Notes: a model not told the origin generated them from the letters alone. A stretch of DNA of 46,687 nt from Gluconobacter kondonii (GCF_002723995.1 NZ_BEWP01000015.1:1-46687); one strand, 5' to 3'; counted from the first letter of the stretch, positions 8,752-18,975 are shown. Program-made: numbers and translations.

Positions 8752-9591
8752 TTATATTATTTTCCCGGAATGTTCCGAGACAAGATTTTCATAATCGGGA
8801 ATGGGAATATCCGTCACGAGCATGGCGCCGGGCGCATGTGTGATGGCAAAGGGAACGCGGCTTGCGGCCAGAACGGCCTGTGGCGTCACCCCGCAGGCCC
8901 AGAAGGCGGGAAGTTCATGGGGACGGATTTCGGTGCGGGCGCCGTAATCGGGTTTTTCGATGTCGATGATGCCGATTTCTTCGGGAAAGCCGATCTGGAC
9001 TGGCCCGCCATGAGCCAGAGGGATGCGGGAACTGATTTCCGTGGCCTTGATCAGGTCTGGCGAGCGGAAAGGACGCATCGAGACGACGACTGGGCCGGAA
9101 AATGGTCCGACGGGTGTGCAGGCAATATTCGTGCGGTACATGGACACGCCCAGACCCGTTTGGAAATGCCGCATGGGGACGTTGCAGGCCATGAAGGCGT
9201 TTTCGAAGGAAAAGGAACATCCCAGCGCAAAAACGACGAAATCGTCCTGCCAGAACGACAGAATATCCGTCACTTCGTCCGTTAAAACGCCATCCCGCCA
9301 GACGCGGTAAAGCGGCAGGTCGGTCCGGATGTCGAGGTTATGTCCCAGCGCCGGGGCATCATATTCGCCGGGTTGGGACATGCCGACAAGGGGGCAGGGC
9401 TTGGGGTTCAGGCGACAGAATTCCGCGAAGTCTTCGGCATATGCTTTGGGAAGAATGACCAGATTGGCCTGGATGAAACCTGCGGCCATGCCTGCGGTGA
9501 CGGTTCCGGCGGTGTTGGACCGGCACATCGCCCGCACGTCTTCGGGCGATGTGTGGAAAAGGGGTGGGATCGGCAAAGCGGATTCAGACAT
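8752..9591 (-). CDS. D-glutamate cyclase family protein (DUF1445)
   Basis: A 279-aa protein of the DUF1445/D-glutamate cyclase family, also annotated as putative hydro-lyase. It matches the N-terminal domain of mitochondrial DGLUCY, which makes 5-oxo-D-proline from D-glutamate. Characteristic parts are [20 protein letters not shown] near residue 28, [14 protein letters not shown] near residue 125 and the C-terminal stretch [14 protein letters not shown]. No signal peptide is present. The start ATG at 9589-9591 is preceded by AGGA at about 9 bp. It heads an operon with the MFS carrier at 7438-8742. The 277-bp gap to the divergent MHS carrier should hold two promoters. Stand-alone DUF1445 proteins are mostly uncharacterised, so the reaction is inferred from the family. 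Confidence 0.85.
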   Translation of the reverse strand: MSESALPIPPLFHTSPEDVRAMCRSNTAGTVTAGMAAGFIQANLVILPKAYAEDFAEFCRLNPKPCPLVGMSQPGEYDAPALGHNLDIRTDLPLYRVWRDGVLTDEVTDILSFWQDDFVVFALGCSFSFENAFMACNVPMRHFQTGLGVSMYRTNIACTPVGPFSGPVVVSMRPFRSPDLIKATEISSRIPLAHGGPVQIGFPEEIGIIDIEKPDYGARTEIRPHELPAFWACGVTPQAVLAASRVPFAITHAPGAMLVTDIPIPDYENLVSEHSGKII

Positions 9592-9760
9592 CGTTTGCGT
9601 CCTTGTTCGCGGCAGACAGGCCGGGCGATGACAGTGATAGTTCCGGAAGGCTAACAGTCGTTGCGTTCGGGATTCAAATCATCAAAATAAATGTTGAGGT
9701 ATAAATATCTGTTATGGGCCTTTTTTGTGCTTAAATCTTTTGACGGCATTGCATTGGAAT

Positions 9761-9773
9761 GTTCAGAATGAAC
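9761..9773. promoter_or_regulatory. Candidate operator palindrome between DUF1445 and MHS operons
   Basis: GTTCAGAATGAAC is a perfect inverted repeat (GTTCA, 3-bp spacer, TGAAC) in an AT-rich stretch between two divergent operons. Its position suits a regulator site, possibly for one of the LysR proteins encoded nearby, but short palindromes also arise by chance. Confidence 0.3.
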
Positions 9774-9868
9774 GCTCCGGAATAAAAATCCGACGATTTT
9801 GGATATTATATGCATCATGAAACGAACCGCTTCTCAGGCGCCCGGCAGGCTGCATCTTTCGTGAGCGG

Positions 9869-11137
9869 ATGTTCTGGCGCATGACGACGTCGCCTGTGCG
9901 TCTTGCTCTGGGGAGCGCGATCGGGACCACGTTCGAGTGGTATGATTTCATGGTTTACAACACGCTTGCGGCGCTCGTGTTCAACCATGTCTTTTTCCCT
10001 GAGGCGCTGCCGTGGATGGGAACCCTTCTGGCGTTCTCGACCTATGCCGTGGGATATGTGTCGCGACCTTTGGGCAGTGTGATTTTCGGCTGGCTCGGGG
10101 ACCGGACCGGGCGCAGGCATGTCCTCATGCTGACGCTGGCGCTTATGGGGCTGACGACGGGCCTGATTGCGCTGCTGCCCGGTTATGCGCGGCTTGGGGC
10201 GATTAGTCCGGTTCTGCTTGTTCTGCTGCGGTTTTTGCAGGGGATCGCATTAGGCGGAGAGTGGGCCGGTGCGCTCCTTCTGACGGCAGAACAGAATTCG
10301 GAAACGGCGATGGGCATGGGGGCGACATGGTCCCAGCTTGGACCGGGGCTTGGAACGGTTCTGTCCGCAGGGGTGATCTGGGGCGTGACGCGCTCTATGG
10401 ATGCCGCGTCCTTTCAGGTCTGGGGATGGCGTCTGCCGCTGTTTCTGAGCCTGCTGCTTCTGGCGGCGGGATGGGTGGTCAGGTCTTCCCTGTCCGAACC
10501 GCCACAGTTTGCCGAACGTAAAGCGCGGGGTGAGGTTCTGGCCAACCCGGTGGGCGCGGTCCTGCGTCATCATGGGCACTCCCTGCTGATCGCTGCGAGT
10601 ACCCGGATCGGGCCGGATGTTCTGTATGCGCTGCTGACGGTTTTCAGCCTGAGCTATGTGACCCAGACGGGGGAGCATACGCGGTCTGCGGCGCTGATGG
10701 CCGTGTTTGCAGGATCGGCCTGGGGGGTGATCGTTACGCTGCTGGCGGGACGGTTCAGCAACCGTTGGGGGGCGAAACGGATTTTCCTTGTGGGGACGGT
10801 TTGCGCCCTGCCTGCCGCGTTTGTGTTTTTCTGGTGTGCGGCTTCCCATCAGGCGCTCCTTCTGGGCTTCGGAATCTGTCTTGGGCTTTCGGTTCACGCC
10901 ATCATGTATGCGGTTCAGGGCGCGCTCATCAGCCAGCAGTTTCCGGTTGAAGTTCGCTATTCAGGCTCTTCGATCGCTTATACCTGCGGCAGTCTTGCGG
11001 GGGGTGGGGCTTTTGCGCCGCTTCTCATGGTGACGCTGTTCCGGGCGACGCATCTCGAACTGTCCATTTCTCTTTATGTGGTCGTGGCACTTCTCGTTTC
11101 TGGCGCGGGCGCGATGCTGGCCCGCGGGACGCACTGA
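9869..11137 (+). CDS. MFS transporter, metabolite:H+ symporter (MHS) type
   Basis: A 422-aa inner-membrane carrier of the MHS family (relatives include the ProP, ShiA and KgtP carriers). Signature segments are GTTFEWYDFMVYNTLAALVF near residue 21, the loop GWLGDRTGRRHVLMLTLALM and RFLQGIALGGEWAGALLLTA near residue 120. ATG 9869 was chosen; ATG 9881 is an in-frame alternative. A DUF2848 gene and a 2-hydroxyacid dehydrogenase gene follow on the same strand (gaps of 35 and 82 bp), suggesting the cargo is a small organic acid or amide handled by them. The gene is divergent from the DUF1445 operon. Confidence 0.9.
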   Translation: MFWRMTTSPVRLALGSAIGTTFEWYDFMVYNTLAALVFNHVFFPEALPWMGTLLAFSTYAVGYVSRPLGSVIFGWLGDRTGRRHVLMLTLALMGLTTGLIALLPGYARLGAISPVLLVLLRFLQGIALGGEWAGALLLTAEQNSETAMGMGATWSQLGPGLGTVLSAGVIWGVTRSMDAASFQVWGWRLPLFLSLLLLAAGWVVRSSLSEPPQFAERKARGEVLANPVGAVLRHHGHSLLIAASTRIGPDVLYALLTVFSLSYVTQTGEHTRSAALMAVFAGSAWGVIVTLLAGRFSNRWGAKRIFLVGTVCALPAAFVFFWCAASHQALLLGFGICLGLSVHAIMYAVQGALISQQFPVEVRYSGSSIAYTCGSLAGGGAFAPLLMVTLFRATHLELSISLYVVVALLVSGAGAMLARGTH

Positions 11138-11172
11138 GTGTGGCTGACTGATTCCAACAGGAACGCTGAAAT

Positions 11173-11826
11173 ATGGAAATTTTCTATCCCGATCTGACTG
11201 CGGTCAGGGAGGTCATTGTGGCTGGATGGGCCGGGCGGGATGCGGCGGGTGTGCAGCATCATATCGACGAGCTGGCGGCTCTTGGTGTGGCGCCTCCTTC
11301 GGATGTACCGCTGTTTTACCGGGTCGGGCATGAAACCCTGAGCACGGCGCCTGTGATTGATGTGCTGGGCAGCCAGACTTCGGGCGAGGTCGAGCCGGTT
11401 CTGTTGCGTACACAGAGCGATCTGCTGGTGGGGGTGGGGTCCGACCATACGGATCGTGAAAGCGAAGCCTATAGCGTGGCGTTGTCCAAGCAGCTCTGTC
11501 CCAAGGTCAGCGGTCGGGCGTTCTGGCGGTTTGCGGATGTAGAGGATCGGTGGGACGAGATGGTACTGCGGTCCTTTACGGCTGAAAGAACGCCCTATCA
11601 GGAAGGTCTGGCGGCATCCCTGCTCAATCCGCTGGATCTGGTGGCGCGCTGGGAGCAGCGGGAGGGCCGGGTCTTCGGGCCGGGGAGCCTGATGTTCTGT
11701 GGAACCGTTCCTACGCTCAATGGGATTGTCCGGACCGAGAGTCTTACCGTCGAGCTGTCTGATCCGCGGACCGGGAGTGTGCTGTCGCACCATTACGCCA
11801 TCCGGGAGCTTCCCGTGGTTGCGTGA
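11173..11826 (+). CDS. DUF2848 family protein
   Basis: A 217-aa protein that I recognise as DUF2848, a poorly characterised family usually found in catabolic operons and thought to resemble the fumarylacetoacetase fold. The family-typical segment VGVGSDHTDRESEAYSVALS lies near residue 92, with FGPGSLMFCGTVPTLNG near residue 168. No signal peptide or membrane segment is seen. It sits between the MHS carrier and a 2-hydroxyacid dehydrogenase, so a hydrolase or isomerase step on a small acid is plausible but unproven. AGGA lies about 11 bp before the ATG. Confidence 0.75.
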   Translation: MEIFYPDLTAVREVIVAGWAGRDAAGVQHHIDELAALGVAPPSDVPLFYRVGHETLSTAPVIDVLGSQTSGEVEPVLLRTQSDLLVGVGSDHTDRESEAYSVALSKQLCPKVSGRAFWRFADVEDRWDEMVLRSFTAERTPYQEGLAASLLNPLDLVARWEQREGRVFGPGSLMFCGTVPTLNGIVRTESLTVELSDPRTGSVLSHHYAIRELPVVA

Positions 11827-11908
11827 AGGGGCTTTGGGGCATGGACAAGTGGGAGCGGTATGCCATCATTCCGCTCCTTGCGCTTCTTTACTGTGGAAAA
11901 CCAGCACC

Positions 11909-12853
11909 ATGAGTCTGTGTTTCATTACACAACAGATCCATCCCGATGCCGTAACCTGTCTGAACGAGGCCGGAATCACGACCCGTTATGCTACGGAACC
12001 TTCGATGGAGGCGGTGATTCGCGAAATCGGCGACGCGGATGCGGTGATTACGCGCGATCTGGGACTAAGCGAAGAGGCGCTGCGGGCCGCGCCGAAGCTG
12101 AAAATCATTTCCTGTCACGGTTCAGGAACGAACCGGATCGCCAAGGCCGCTGCGGCGGAGCGGGGCGTTCTGGTGACGAATGCGCCCAATACCAACAGTC
12201 GGTCCGTGGCGGAAATGACGATCGGGCTTCTGCTGGCGGTCATGCGGCGTCTGTGCGAGGCGGATCGCGCCGTGCGGGAGGGGAACTGGGCGTTTCGTTA
12301 TACGAATAACGGCACCGAACTGTACGGACGGACGATCGGGCTTGTCGGGTTCGGCGCCATTGCCCGGCATGTCGCGCAGATTGCGGGGCAGGGGTTGGGA
12401 ATGCGCGTTGTGGCATGGTCTCCGAGCGTTCCGGCGGAGGTGTTCGAGGCCGCGGGCGTGGAGCGGGCGCAGAGCCTTGAACACCTTCTGGTCGTCTCGG
12501 ATGTGCTGTCGCTGCATCGTCCGGCGCAGGGGAGCGGTCAGCCCATGATTGACGCTCATGCGCTGTCCCGCCTGAAGAAAGGCGCGGTTCTGATTAATAC
12601 CAGCCGGGGCGGGGAGGTGGATGGTCCTGCGCTGGCGAAGGCTCTGGAGACGGGGCATGTCGGTGGGGCGGGGCTGGACGTGATGTCGCCCGAGCCTCCG
12701 CTGGTGGATGATCCGTTGTTGCGGGCGCCGAATGTGGTTCTGGCGCCGCATATCGGTGCGACGACGGAACAGGCGCTACGCCGTATGGCGATGCTGTGTG
12801 CGTCGCAGGTTCAGGACGCGCTTGCGGGGCGTGTGCCGCCGCATTGTCTTTGA
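11909..12853 (+). CDS. D-2-hydroxyacid dehydrogenase family protein
   Basis: A 314-aa NAD(P)-dependent D-isomer-specific 2-hydroxyacid dehydrogenase (phosphoglycerate dehydrogenase-like). I start it at ATG 11909 (MSLCFITQQIHPDAV); the longer frame from 11699 only reads through the end of the DUF2848 gene. The Rossmann nucleotide-binding motif is GLVGFGAIARHVAQIAG near residue 145. Catalytic residues are recognisable: Arg in INTSRGGEVDG, Glu in DVMSPEPP and His in LAPHIGATTEQA. It is the last gene of the rightward MHS-DUF2848 set and converges on hyuB. The substrate is unknown; the context suggests a 2-oxo or 2-hydroxy acid derived from amino-acid breakdown. Confidence 0.88.
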   Translation: MSLCFITQQIHPDAVTCLNEAGITTRYATEPSMEAVIREIGDADAVITRDLGLSEEALRAAPKLKIISCHGSGTNRIAKAAAAERGVLVTNAPNTNSRSVAEMTIGLLLAVMRRLCEADRAVREGNWAFRYTNNGTELYGRTIGLVGFGAIARHVAQIAGQGLGMRVVAWSPSVPAEVFEAAGVERAQSLEHLLVVSDVLSLHRPAQGSGQPMIDAHALSRLKKGAVLINTSRGGEVDGPALAKALETGHVGGAGLDVMSPEPPLVDDPLLRAPNVVLAPHIGATTEQALRRMAMLCASQVQDALAGRVPPHCL

Positions 12854-12864
12854 ACAGTTGAGTT

Positions 12865-12894
12865 CCGCGCCTTTCCGTTTCGGGAAGGGCGCGG
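12865..12894. terminator. Hairpin between convergent dehydrogenase and hyuB genes
   Basis: A GC-rich imperfect inverted repeat (CCGCGCC...GGGCGCGG with a TTTCC/GGGAA inner arm and a short loop) occupies most of the 48-bp gap between convergent genes. There is no clear T-run, so it is a possible bidirectional or mRNA-end hairpin rather than a textbook terminator. Confidence 0.5.
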
Positions 12895-12901
12895 GAGACA
12901 A

Positions 12902-14470
12902 TCAGGGGGCGCCGAGGCCGCCACCGCCCGGTGTCATGAGGACGAGCACATCGTCCGCTTCCAGAACCTGAAGACCCTTGCCCGCGAGCTTGCGGCCAGA
13001 AGCGGTTTCGACCCGGCCTGCCGCGCCGTCCTGTCCGCCCTGCGCGCCACGGGCCGGATGATCGACGCGGTCGAACGCTGCCAGAAGCTCGAAGGGCTGT
13101 TTCTGGGTGGTGCCGATTTTCATGATCTGCCCGTCCCCACCCTTTGTCTGGCCAAGGCCGCCGCTGTTTTCGCGCAGTTCCTTTTCCCAGAAAATGAGTG
13201 GACACTGGATTTCCGCGATTTCAATCGGGGTGCCGTGTACGCCGGACGGAAAGGCCGTGGCGGACAGGCCGTTCAGGCCCGGACGGGCCCCGGTGCCGCC
13301 ATTGGTCGTGATGGCGAGCGCGTAGGTCTGGGGCGTGGTTGCTCCCTTGGGGAACCACTGTCCGCGCACGGCGATGTTCCACAGACAGGATGTGCCTTCC
13401 GCCGGAACACGGTCGGGCAGGGGCGTGCGGAGGCATCCGAACACCATGTCCGGCAGCATCTGCCCGATGACGTGTCGGGAGGAGACGGGGGCCGGGCGTT
13501 GGGCGTTCAGGACGGAACCTTCTGGTGCCTCGACGTGATAGGGAGCCAGTGAGCCTGCGTTGTTGGGGACGTCTGGCGAGATCGCGCAGGCCAGCCCGAA
13601 GACCGTATAGGCGCGGGTATAGGCCATCGGGACGTTGATCCCGCGTCCGACAGCAGGCGGTGAGCCGTCATAGCTGACGCTGACGCGGCTTTCGCCAACC
13701 GTGAGCTTTGCCTTGAGCGTGAGTGGCGCATTGTAGCCGTCGATGGTCATTTCGTGGGACCACGTGCCCTCCGGGAGGGCTGCGATCTTGTCGAGGACGG
13801 CCTGGCGGGAGCGCTCGATGATGAAATCGGCCAGCGGTTCGAGACTGTCGAGGTGGAACTCATCCATCATGTCGCACAGGGCGCGGACGCCGACATCGTT
13901 GCAGGCCGCCAGAGAGTAGGTGTCACCTTCCGTATCCACCGGCAGACGCGTATTGGCGCGGATCATGGCCATCAACGTCTCGTTGACCTGTCCCTGATCA
14001 ATCAGCTTGAGCATGGGGATCGAGAGGCCTTCCATGAAGACGTCTGTTGCTTCCGGCCCGTTGCCCAGGCCGCCGATATCCATCAGATGGCTGGTGCAGG
14101 AGAACAGCCCGACCAGACGGCCCTTGTGAAACGCCGGGGTCGTGATGACGAAATCGTTGAGATGCCCCGTTCCCATCCACGGATCGTTCGTGATGTAGGC
14201 GTCGCCTTCTTTCATGGTCGAGACGGGGAAGTGACGCAGGAAGTGGCCGACGGATTCCGCCATGGAATTGACGTGTCCCGGCGTGCCTGTAACGGCCTGT
14301 GCGATCATCCGGCCCTTCAGGTCGAAAATGCCTGCCGAGATGTCCTCGCATTCGCGGACGATGGGGCTGAAGGCCGTGCGGATCAGGACCTGTGCTTGTT
14401 CGCCGACCACGGCAATCAGGCGGTTCCACATGATCTGGAAGTCGATTTCCTTATGGGAGTGCGCGCTCAT
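12902..14470 (-). CDS. hyuB: Hydantoinase/oxoprolinase subunit B
   Basis: A 522-aa HyuB-type subunit of the ATP-dependent hydantoinase/5-oxoprolinase family, which opens cyclic amide rings such as N-methylhydantoin or 5-oxoproline at the cost of ATP. Recognisable parts are the N-terminus FQIMWNRLIAVVGEQAQVLI, the conserved YITNDPWMGTGHLNDFVI near residue 88, and the C-terminal VLVLMTPGGGGLGAP, a family hallmark. Its ATG overlaps the hyuA stop (ATGA at 14470), so the subunits are translationally coupled. The length is usual for a separate B subunit. The substrate cannot be told from sequence: hydantoins, 5-oxoproline and acetophenone carboxylase-like substrates all occur in the family. Confidence 0.92.
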   Translation of the reverse strand: MSAHSHKEIDFQIMWNRLIAVVGEQAQVLIRTAFSPIVRECEDISAGIFDLKGRMIAQAVTGTPGHVNSMAESVGHFLRHFPVSTMKEGDAYITNDPWMGTGHLNDFVITTPAFHKGRLVGLFSCTSHLMDIGGLGNGPEATDVFMEGLSIPMLKLIDQGQVNETLMAMIRANTRLPVDTEGDTYSLAACNDVGVRALCDMMDEFHLDSLEPLADFIIERSRQAVLDKIAALPEGTWSHEMTIDGYNAPLTLKAKLTVGESRVSVSYDGSPPAVGRGINVPMAYTRAYTVFGLACAISPDVPNNAGSLAPYHVEAPEGSVLNAQRPAPVSSRHVIGQMLPDMVFGCLRTPLPDRVPAEGTSCLWNIAVRGQWFPKGATTPQTYALAITTNGGTGARPGLNGLSATAFPSGVHGTPIEIAEIQCPLIFWEKELRENSGGLGQTKGGDGQIMKIGTTQKQPFELLAAFDRVDHPARGAQGGQDGAAGRVETASGRKLAGKGLQVLEADDVLVLMTPGGGGLGAP

Positions 14471-16560
14471 CAGACGGCGTCCTTCATGTCCAGAATGATG
14501 TTGCCGCTGCCGTCCAGATGGGCGGTGTAGCGGGAGGAAACATAGGTCGTGGTTTCTTTTTCGGCGATCAGGGCGGGGCCGGAAACGCGGCTGCCTGGTC
14601 CCATGTCCGTACGTTCGTAGACCGGGAGGGCGACATGCGTGCCGGTTGCGCCGTCGAAGAGTTTCCGGATGTCGGCTGAGACTGCATCATGCAGAGCCGG
14701 GGTGGCCTCGAAGGGCGGGTACTTTCGCGGGGTGGTTGAGACGCTGACAGACCAGTTCAGGATCTCGACGGCGGCATGGGGGATGACGCGGGCGAACTGA
14801 CGGGCATATTCCGTTTCGAAGGCGTCCCGCAGGGCCGAGAGATGGTCGCTGCTGAGGACGCCGTCGGGCAGTGTGACGATGATTTCGTGCCCCTGTCCGA
14901 CATACCGCATGAAGGCCGCGCGCCTTGTGTGGAGCGTTTCCGTCCGGGCGTCGTCCTGCACCATGCCGTGGGCGGCCTGCGTCATGTCGTCGAGTAGGGC
15001 CGAGACTTCTGCTGAACTGAAGCTGTCGTCCAGGCGCATGGGGAAGGAGCGGACGAGTTCAAACGAAACGGGTGCGGCGAGGAAGCCTACGGCCGAGCCG
15101 ACGCCTGCGTTCGAAGGAATGACGAGACGCTGGATTCCAAGCTTTTCCGCGACGCGCGCGGCGTGAAGCGGGGCCGCGCCGCCGAACGCGATCATGGTAT
15201 GGTCGCCGATAACGGCGCCACGTTCGGCGGCATGGACGCGCGCCGCACTGGCCATGTTTTCGCACACGATTTCATAGACCGCATGGGCGGACATTTCCGC
15301 TGACAGGCCCAGTGGCGTGCCGATATCGGTCAGAAGCGCTTCGGCCGAGCGAGCCGGCTGGAGCTGAATGCTGCCGCCCGCGAAGTTTTCCGGACGGATC
15401 AGGCCGAGCATGACGTCCGCGTCTGTGACGGCGGGGCGCTTGCCGCCCAGTCCGTAACAGGCGGGGCCGGGAACGGAAGACGCGCTTTCAGGGCCGACGA
15501 CAACGCGCTTCATCGCATCCAGATGGGCGATGGAGCCGCCGCCCGCGCCGATTTCGACCATTTCGATCACGGGAATACGTAGGGGCAGGCCAGAGCCTTT
15601 CATGAAGCGGGCCGTGCGGTCCACTTCAAAGAAACGGGACGATGCGGGTTCGCCATCTTCGATCAGGCAGACCTTGGCGGTCGTGCCGCCCATGTCGAAG
15701 GACAGGACGCGGTTTTCGGCCAAACGCTCGGCGCATTGGGCGGCGAAGATGGCACCGCCCGCCGGGCCGGATTCCACCAGGCGGACGGGGAACTGGCGCG
15801 CCGTTTCCAGCGCGGTCAGGCCGCCACCGGAGGTGACGAGATAGAGTGCGCCTTCAAAGCCCCGAGCGTCGAGGGCTTCGCGCAGGCGGCCCAGATAGCC
15901 CGCCATTAGGGGCTGGACGTAAGCATTCGCGACGGTGGTGGATGTGCGCTCATATTCCCGGATTTCGGGGCAGACGTCGCTTGAAATGGAGATGGTGATG
16001 TCCGGCATCGCCTCCTGAAGAAGCGCCTGTACGCGCCGTTCATGGGCCGGATTGGCATAGGCATGGAGGAACGCCACCGCGATGCTCTCGACGCCAGCGT
16101 CACGAAGCTGGGGCACGAGCGCCAGAACGGCGGCTTCGTCCAGGGGAAGCTGGACGGTGCCGCGGGCGTCCATGCGTTCGGGGACGGTGAAGCGCAGGTT
16201 GCGGGGGACGAGCGGGCTGGGCTTTTGCAGCATCAGATCATACTGGTTGAAGCGGCTTTCGGTGCCGATTTCCAGAATGTCGCGGAAGCCCTGCGTTCCG
16301 ATGAGGGCCGTGCGGGCGCCCCGGCGTTCGATGATGGCGTTTGTGGCAAGCGTCGTGCCATGCACGAAAACCGTCACGTCCGGAAAGCGGAGGCCGGCGT
16401 CTTCGATCACGAGGCCGATGCCGCTCATGACTCCTTCTTCGGGGGCGGCGGGCGTGGTGAGGACTTTGCGGGTCAGACGTCCCTGCGGTGTCTGGAGGAC
16501 CACGTCCGTGAATGTGCCACCGATATCAGCGGCGAGACGGATTTGTGTACTGTCGACCAT
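14470..16560 (-). CDS. hyuA: Hydantoinase/oxoprolinase subunit A
   Basis: A 696-aa HyuA-type subunit with the actin/acetate-kinase-like ATP-binding fold. The phosphate-1 loop ADIGGTFTDVVL is at about residues 10-21 and a second glycine loop FDMGGTTAKVCLIEDG near residue 297. The conserved FVHGTTLATNAIIERRGA lies near residue 65 and TMIAFGGAAPLHA near residue 455. It pairs with HyuB to open cyclic amides using ATP. It is the first gene of the hyuAB operon and is divergent from a MarR-like regulator gene 75 bp away. A biotin-associated Pxp system in the next operon is a second, unrelated lactam-opening machine. Confidence 0.92.
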   Translation of the reverse strand: MVDSTQIRLAADIGGTFTDVVLQTPQGRLTRKVLTTPAAPEEGVMSGIGLVIEDAGLRFPDVTVFVHGTTLATNAIIERRGARTALIGTQGFRDILEIGTESRFNQYDLMLQKPSPLVPRNLRFTVPERMDARGTVQLPLDEAAVLALVPQLRDAGVESIAVAFLHAYANPAHERRVQALLQEAMPDITISISSDVCPEIREYERTSTTVANAYVQPLMAGYLGRLREALDARGFEGALYLVTSGGGLTALETARQFPVRLVESGPAGGAIFAAQCAERLAENRVLSFDMGGTTAKVCLIEDGEPASSRFFEVDRTARFMKGSGLPLRIPVIEMVEIGAGGGSIAHLDAMKRVVVGPESASSVPGPACYGLGGKRPAVTDADVMLGLIRPENFAGGSIQLQPARSAEALLTDIGTPLGLSAEMSAHAVYEIVCENMASAARVHAAERGAVIGDHTMIAFGGAAPLHAARVAEKLGIQRLVIPSNAGVGSAVGFLAAPVSFELVRSFPMRLDDSFSSAEVSALLDDMTQAAHGMVQDDARTETLHTRRAAFMRYVGQGHEIIVTLPDGVLSSDHLSALRDAFETEYARQFARVIPHAAVEILNWSVSVSTTPRKYPPFEATPALHDAVSADIRKLFDGATGTHVALPVYERTDMGPGSRVSGPALIAEKETTTYVSSRYTAHLDGSGNIILDMKDAV

Positions 16561-16596
16561 GCCTGTGTTTTCCGTATCGGGTTAGAGTGCAATAAG

Positions 16597-16613
16597 ATAT
16601 CGGGAAGAGATAT
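16597..16613. promoter_or_regulatory. Candidate operator for the MarR-like regulator
   Basis: ATATC at 16597-16601 and GATAT at 16609-16613 form an inverted repeat with a 7-bp spacer in the 75-bp gap between divergent hyuA and the regulator gene. MarR proteins usually bind near-palindromic AT-rich sites in such gaps, so this is a reasonable but untested operator. Confidence 0.4.
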
Positions 16614-16635
16614 TCGCTGACGGAGAGGACGAACC

Positions 16636-17199
16636 ATGAAGGACGGGAAAACCGCGAGCCCTGCGCCGGCGATGCCGGATGTTGCGGATATGGAACGGGC
16701 CTTCATCGTGTCCTCGTCGCATCTGGCGGTGCCGGGCAACGAGGATCTGAGCGAATTCGAATTTGCCCTGACTGTCGTGAACCATGCGTTTCATCGCTGG
16801 ATGTCTCGGGGGATGGCGGCCGCGGGTCTGCCGGATCTCTCGGCGCTCGATACGCTTATTCTGCACAGCGTCAATCACCGGAACCGGGAGAAGAGCATCT
16901 CGGACCTGATGTTCACCCTCAACCTGTCCGAGCGGCATTACCTGAACTACGCCATGAAGAAGCTCGACGAACTCGCGCTGATCCAGCGCGAACGCCGGGG
17001 CAAGGAGGTTTTTGTCAGCACGACACAGAAAGGGCGCGACGTCTGCCTCGAATATGCGCGTCTGCGTCGGATCTGCCTGCTGGAGCATATTCCCCAGAAT
17101 CGGGAAGTCGGGGACGTCACCATTGCAGAGGTCGCTAAAGCGTTGCGTGTCCTGACGGGATTTTACGAGCAGGCGTCGCGGTCCGCCGCGTCTCTCTGA
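16636..17199 (+). CDS. MarR-like winged-helix transcriptional regulator
   Basis: A 187-aa probable DNA-binding protein of the MarR/winged-helix group (HTH_27-like). The centre resembles a wHTH: helices around LDTLILHSVNHRNREKSISD and LSERHYLNYAMKKLDELALI (about residues 73-118), followed by the beta-wing RERRGKEVFVSTTQKGRDV. A long N-terminal extension precedes it. GAGAGG lies 7 bp before the ATG. It is divergent from hyuAB and convergent with the eight-gene pxp operon, ending 10 bp from it, so it most likely controls hyuAB. The ligand is unknown. Confidence 0.75.
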   Translation: MKDGKTASPAPAMPDVADMERAFIVSSSHLAVPGNEDLSEFEFALTVVNHAFHRWMSRGMAAAGLPDLSALDTLILHSVNHRNREKSISDLMFTLNLSERHYLNYAMKKLDELALIQRERRGKEVFVSTTQKGRDVCLEYARLRRICLLEHIPQNREVGDVTIAEVAKALRVLTGFYEQASRSAASL

Positions 17200-17209
17200 A
17201 CGCAGCGTC

Positions 17210-17604
17210 TCAGCCACCCGGGTGAATCCGGAAGAGCACGTCGTGATAGCCCACGACGCCGCCATCTCCGATCAACGCGGAGCCGAGCGTGCCGTCTGCC
17301 GTGGCCGTAACGGGCAGGCGGAGGGGGCCTGCCTCGACAAATCCCACGATCTCGCCGGAGCGAACGGAGTGGTTTGCGCCCAGACCGTTTGAGCGGAACA
17401 CGCCCATCTCGGGGCTGGGAACGGGCGTGTTTTCTGCTTTTGTGCGTGAGGCGACAGGGTGCGCCGGAGGCGTCTGACCGGGGTTCTCCGACAGTGCCAG
17501 GGCAAGCGCGCCTGTCTCGTTTTTCAGAGAAACATAACGGACATCGTGATGTCTCATCCGGCCAACCAGTTCGGGAAGGTCGTTCAGAAGGTCTTCAAGA
17601 AAAG

Positions 17605-17608
<4 letters not shown>
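17210..17608 (-). CDS. BCCP-like protein lacking the biotin lysine
   Basis: A 132-aa protein resembling a biotin carboxyl carrier protein in layout: an N-terminal helical part (LPELVGRMRHHDVRYVSL, compare LDALMARMQALGITELDY of the AccB at 18968-19405), a Pro-rich linker, and a C-terminal biotinyl/lipoyl-like hammerhead domain (SPEMGVFRS to YHDVLFRIHPGG). Where a BCCP has E-A/V-M-K-M/T this protein reads VEAGPLRLPV, so the lysine that carries biotin is absent. It is the last gene of the pxp-acc operon, its ATG overlapping the accC stop (ATGA at 17605-17608). A structural or regulatory partner of the carboxylase is possible, but degeneration cannot be excluded. Confidence 0.7.
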
Positions 17609-18967
<1,359 letters not shown>

Positions 18968-18975
<8 letters not shown>

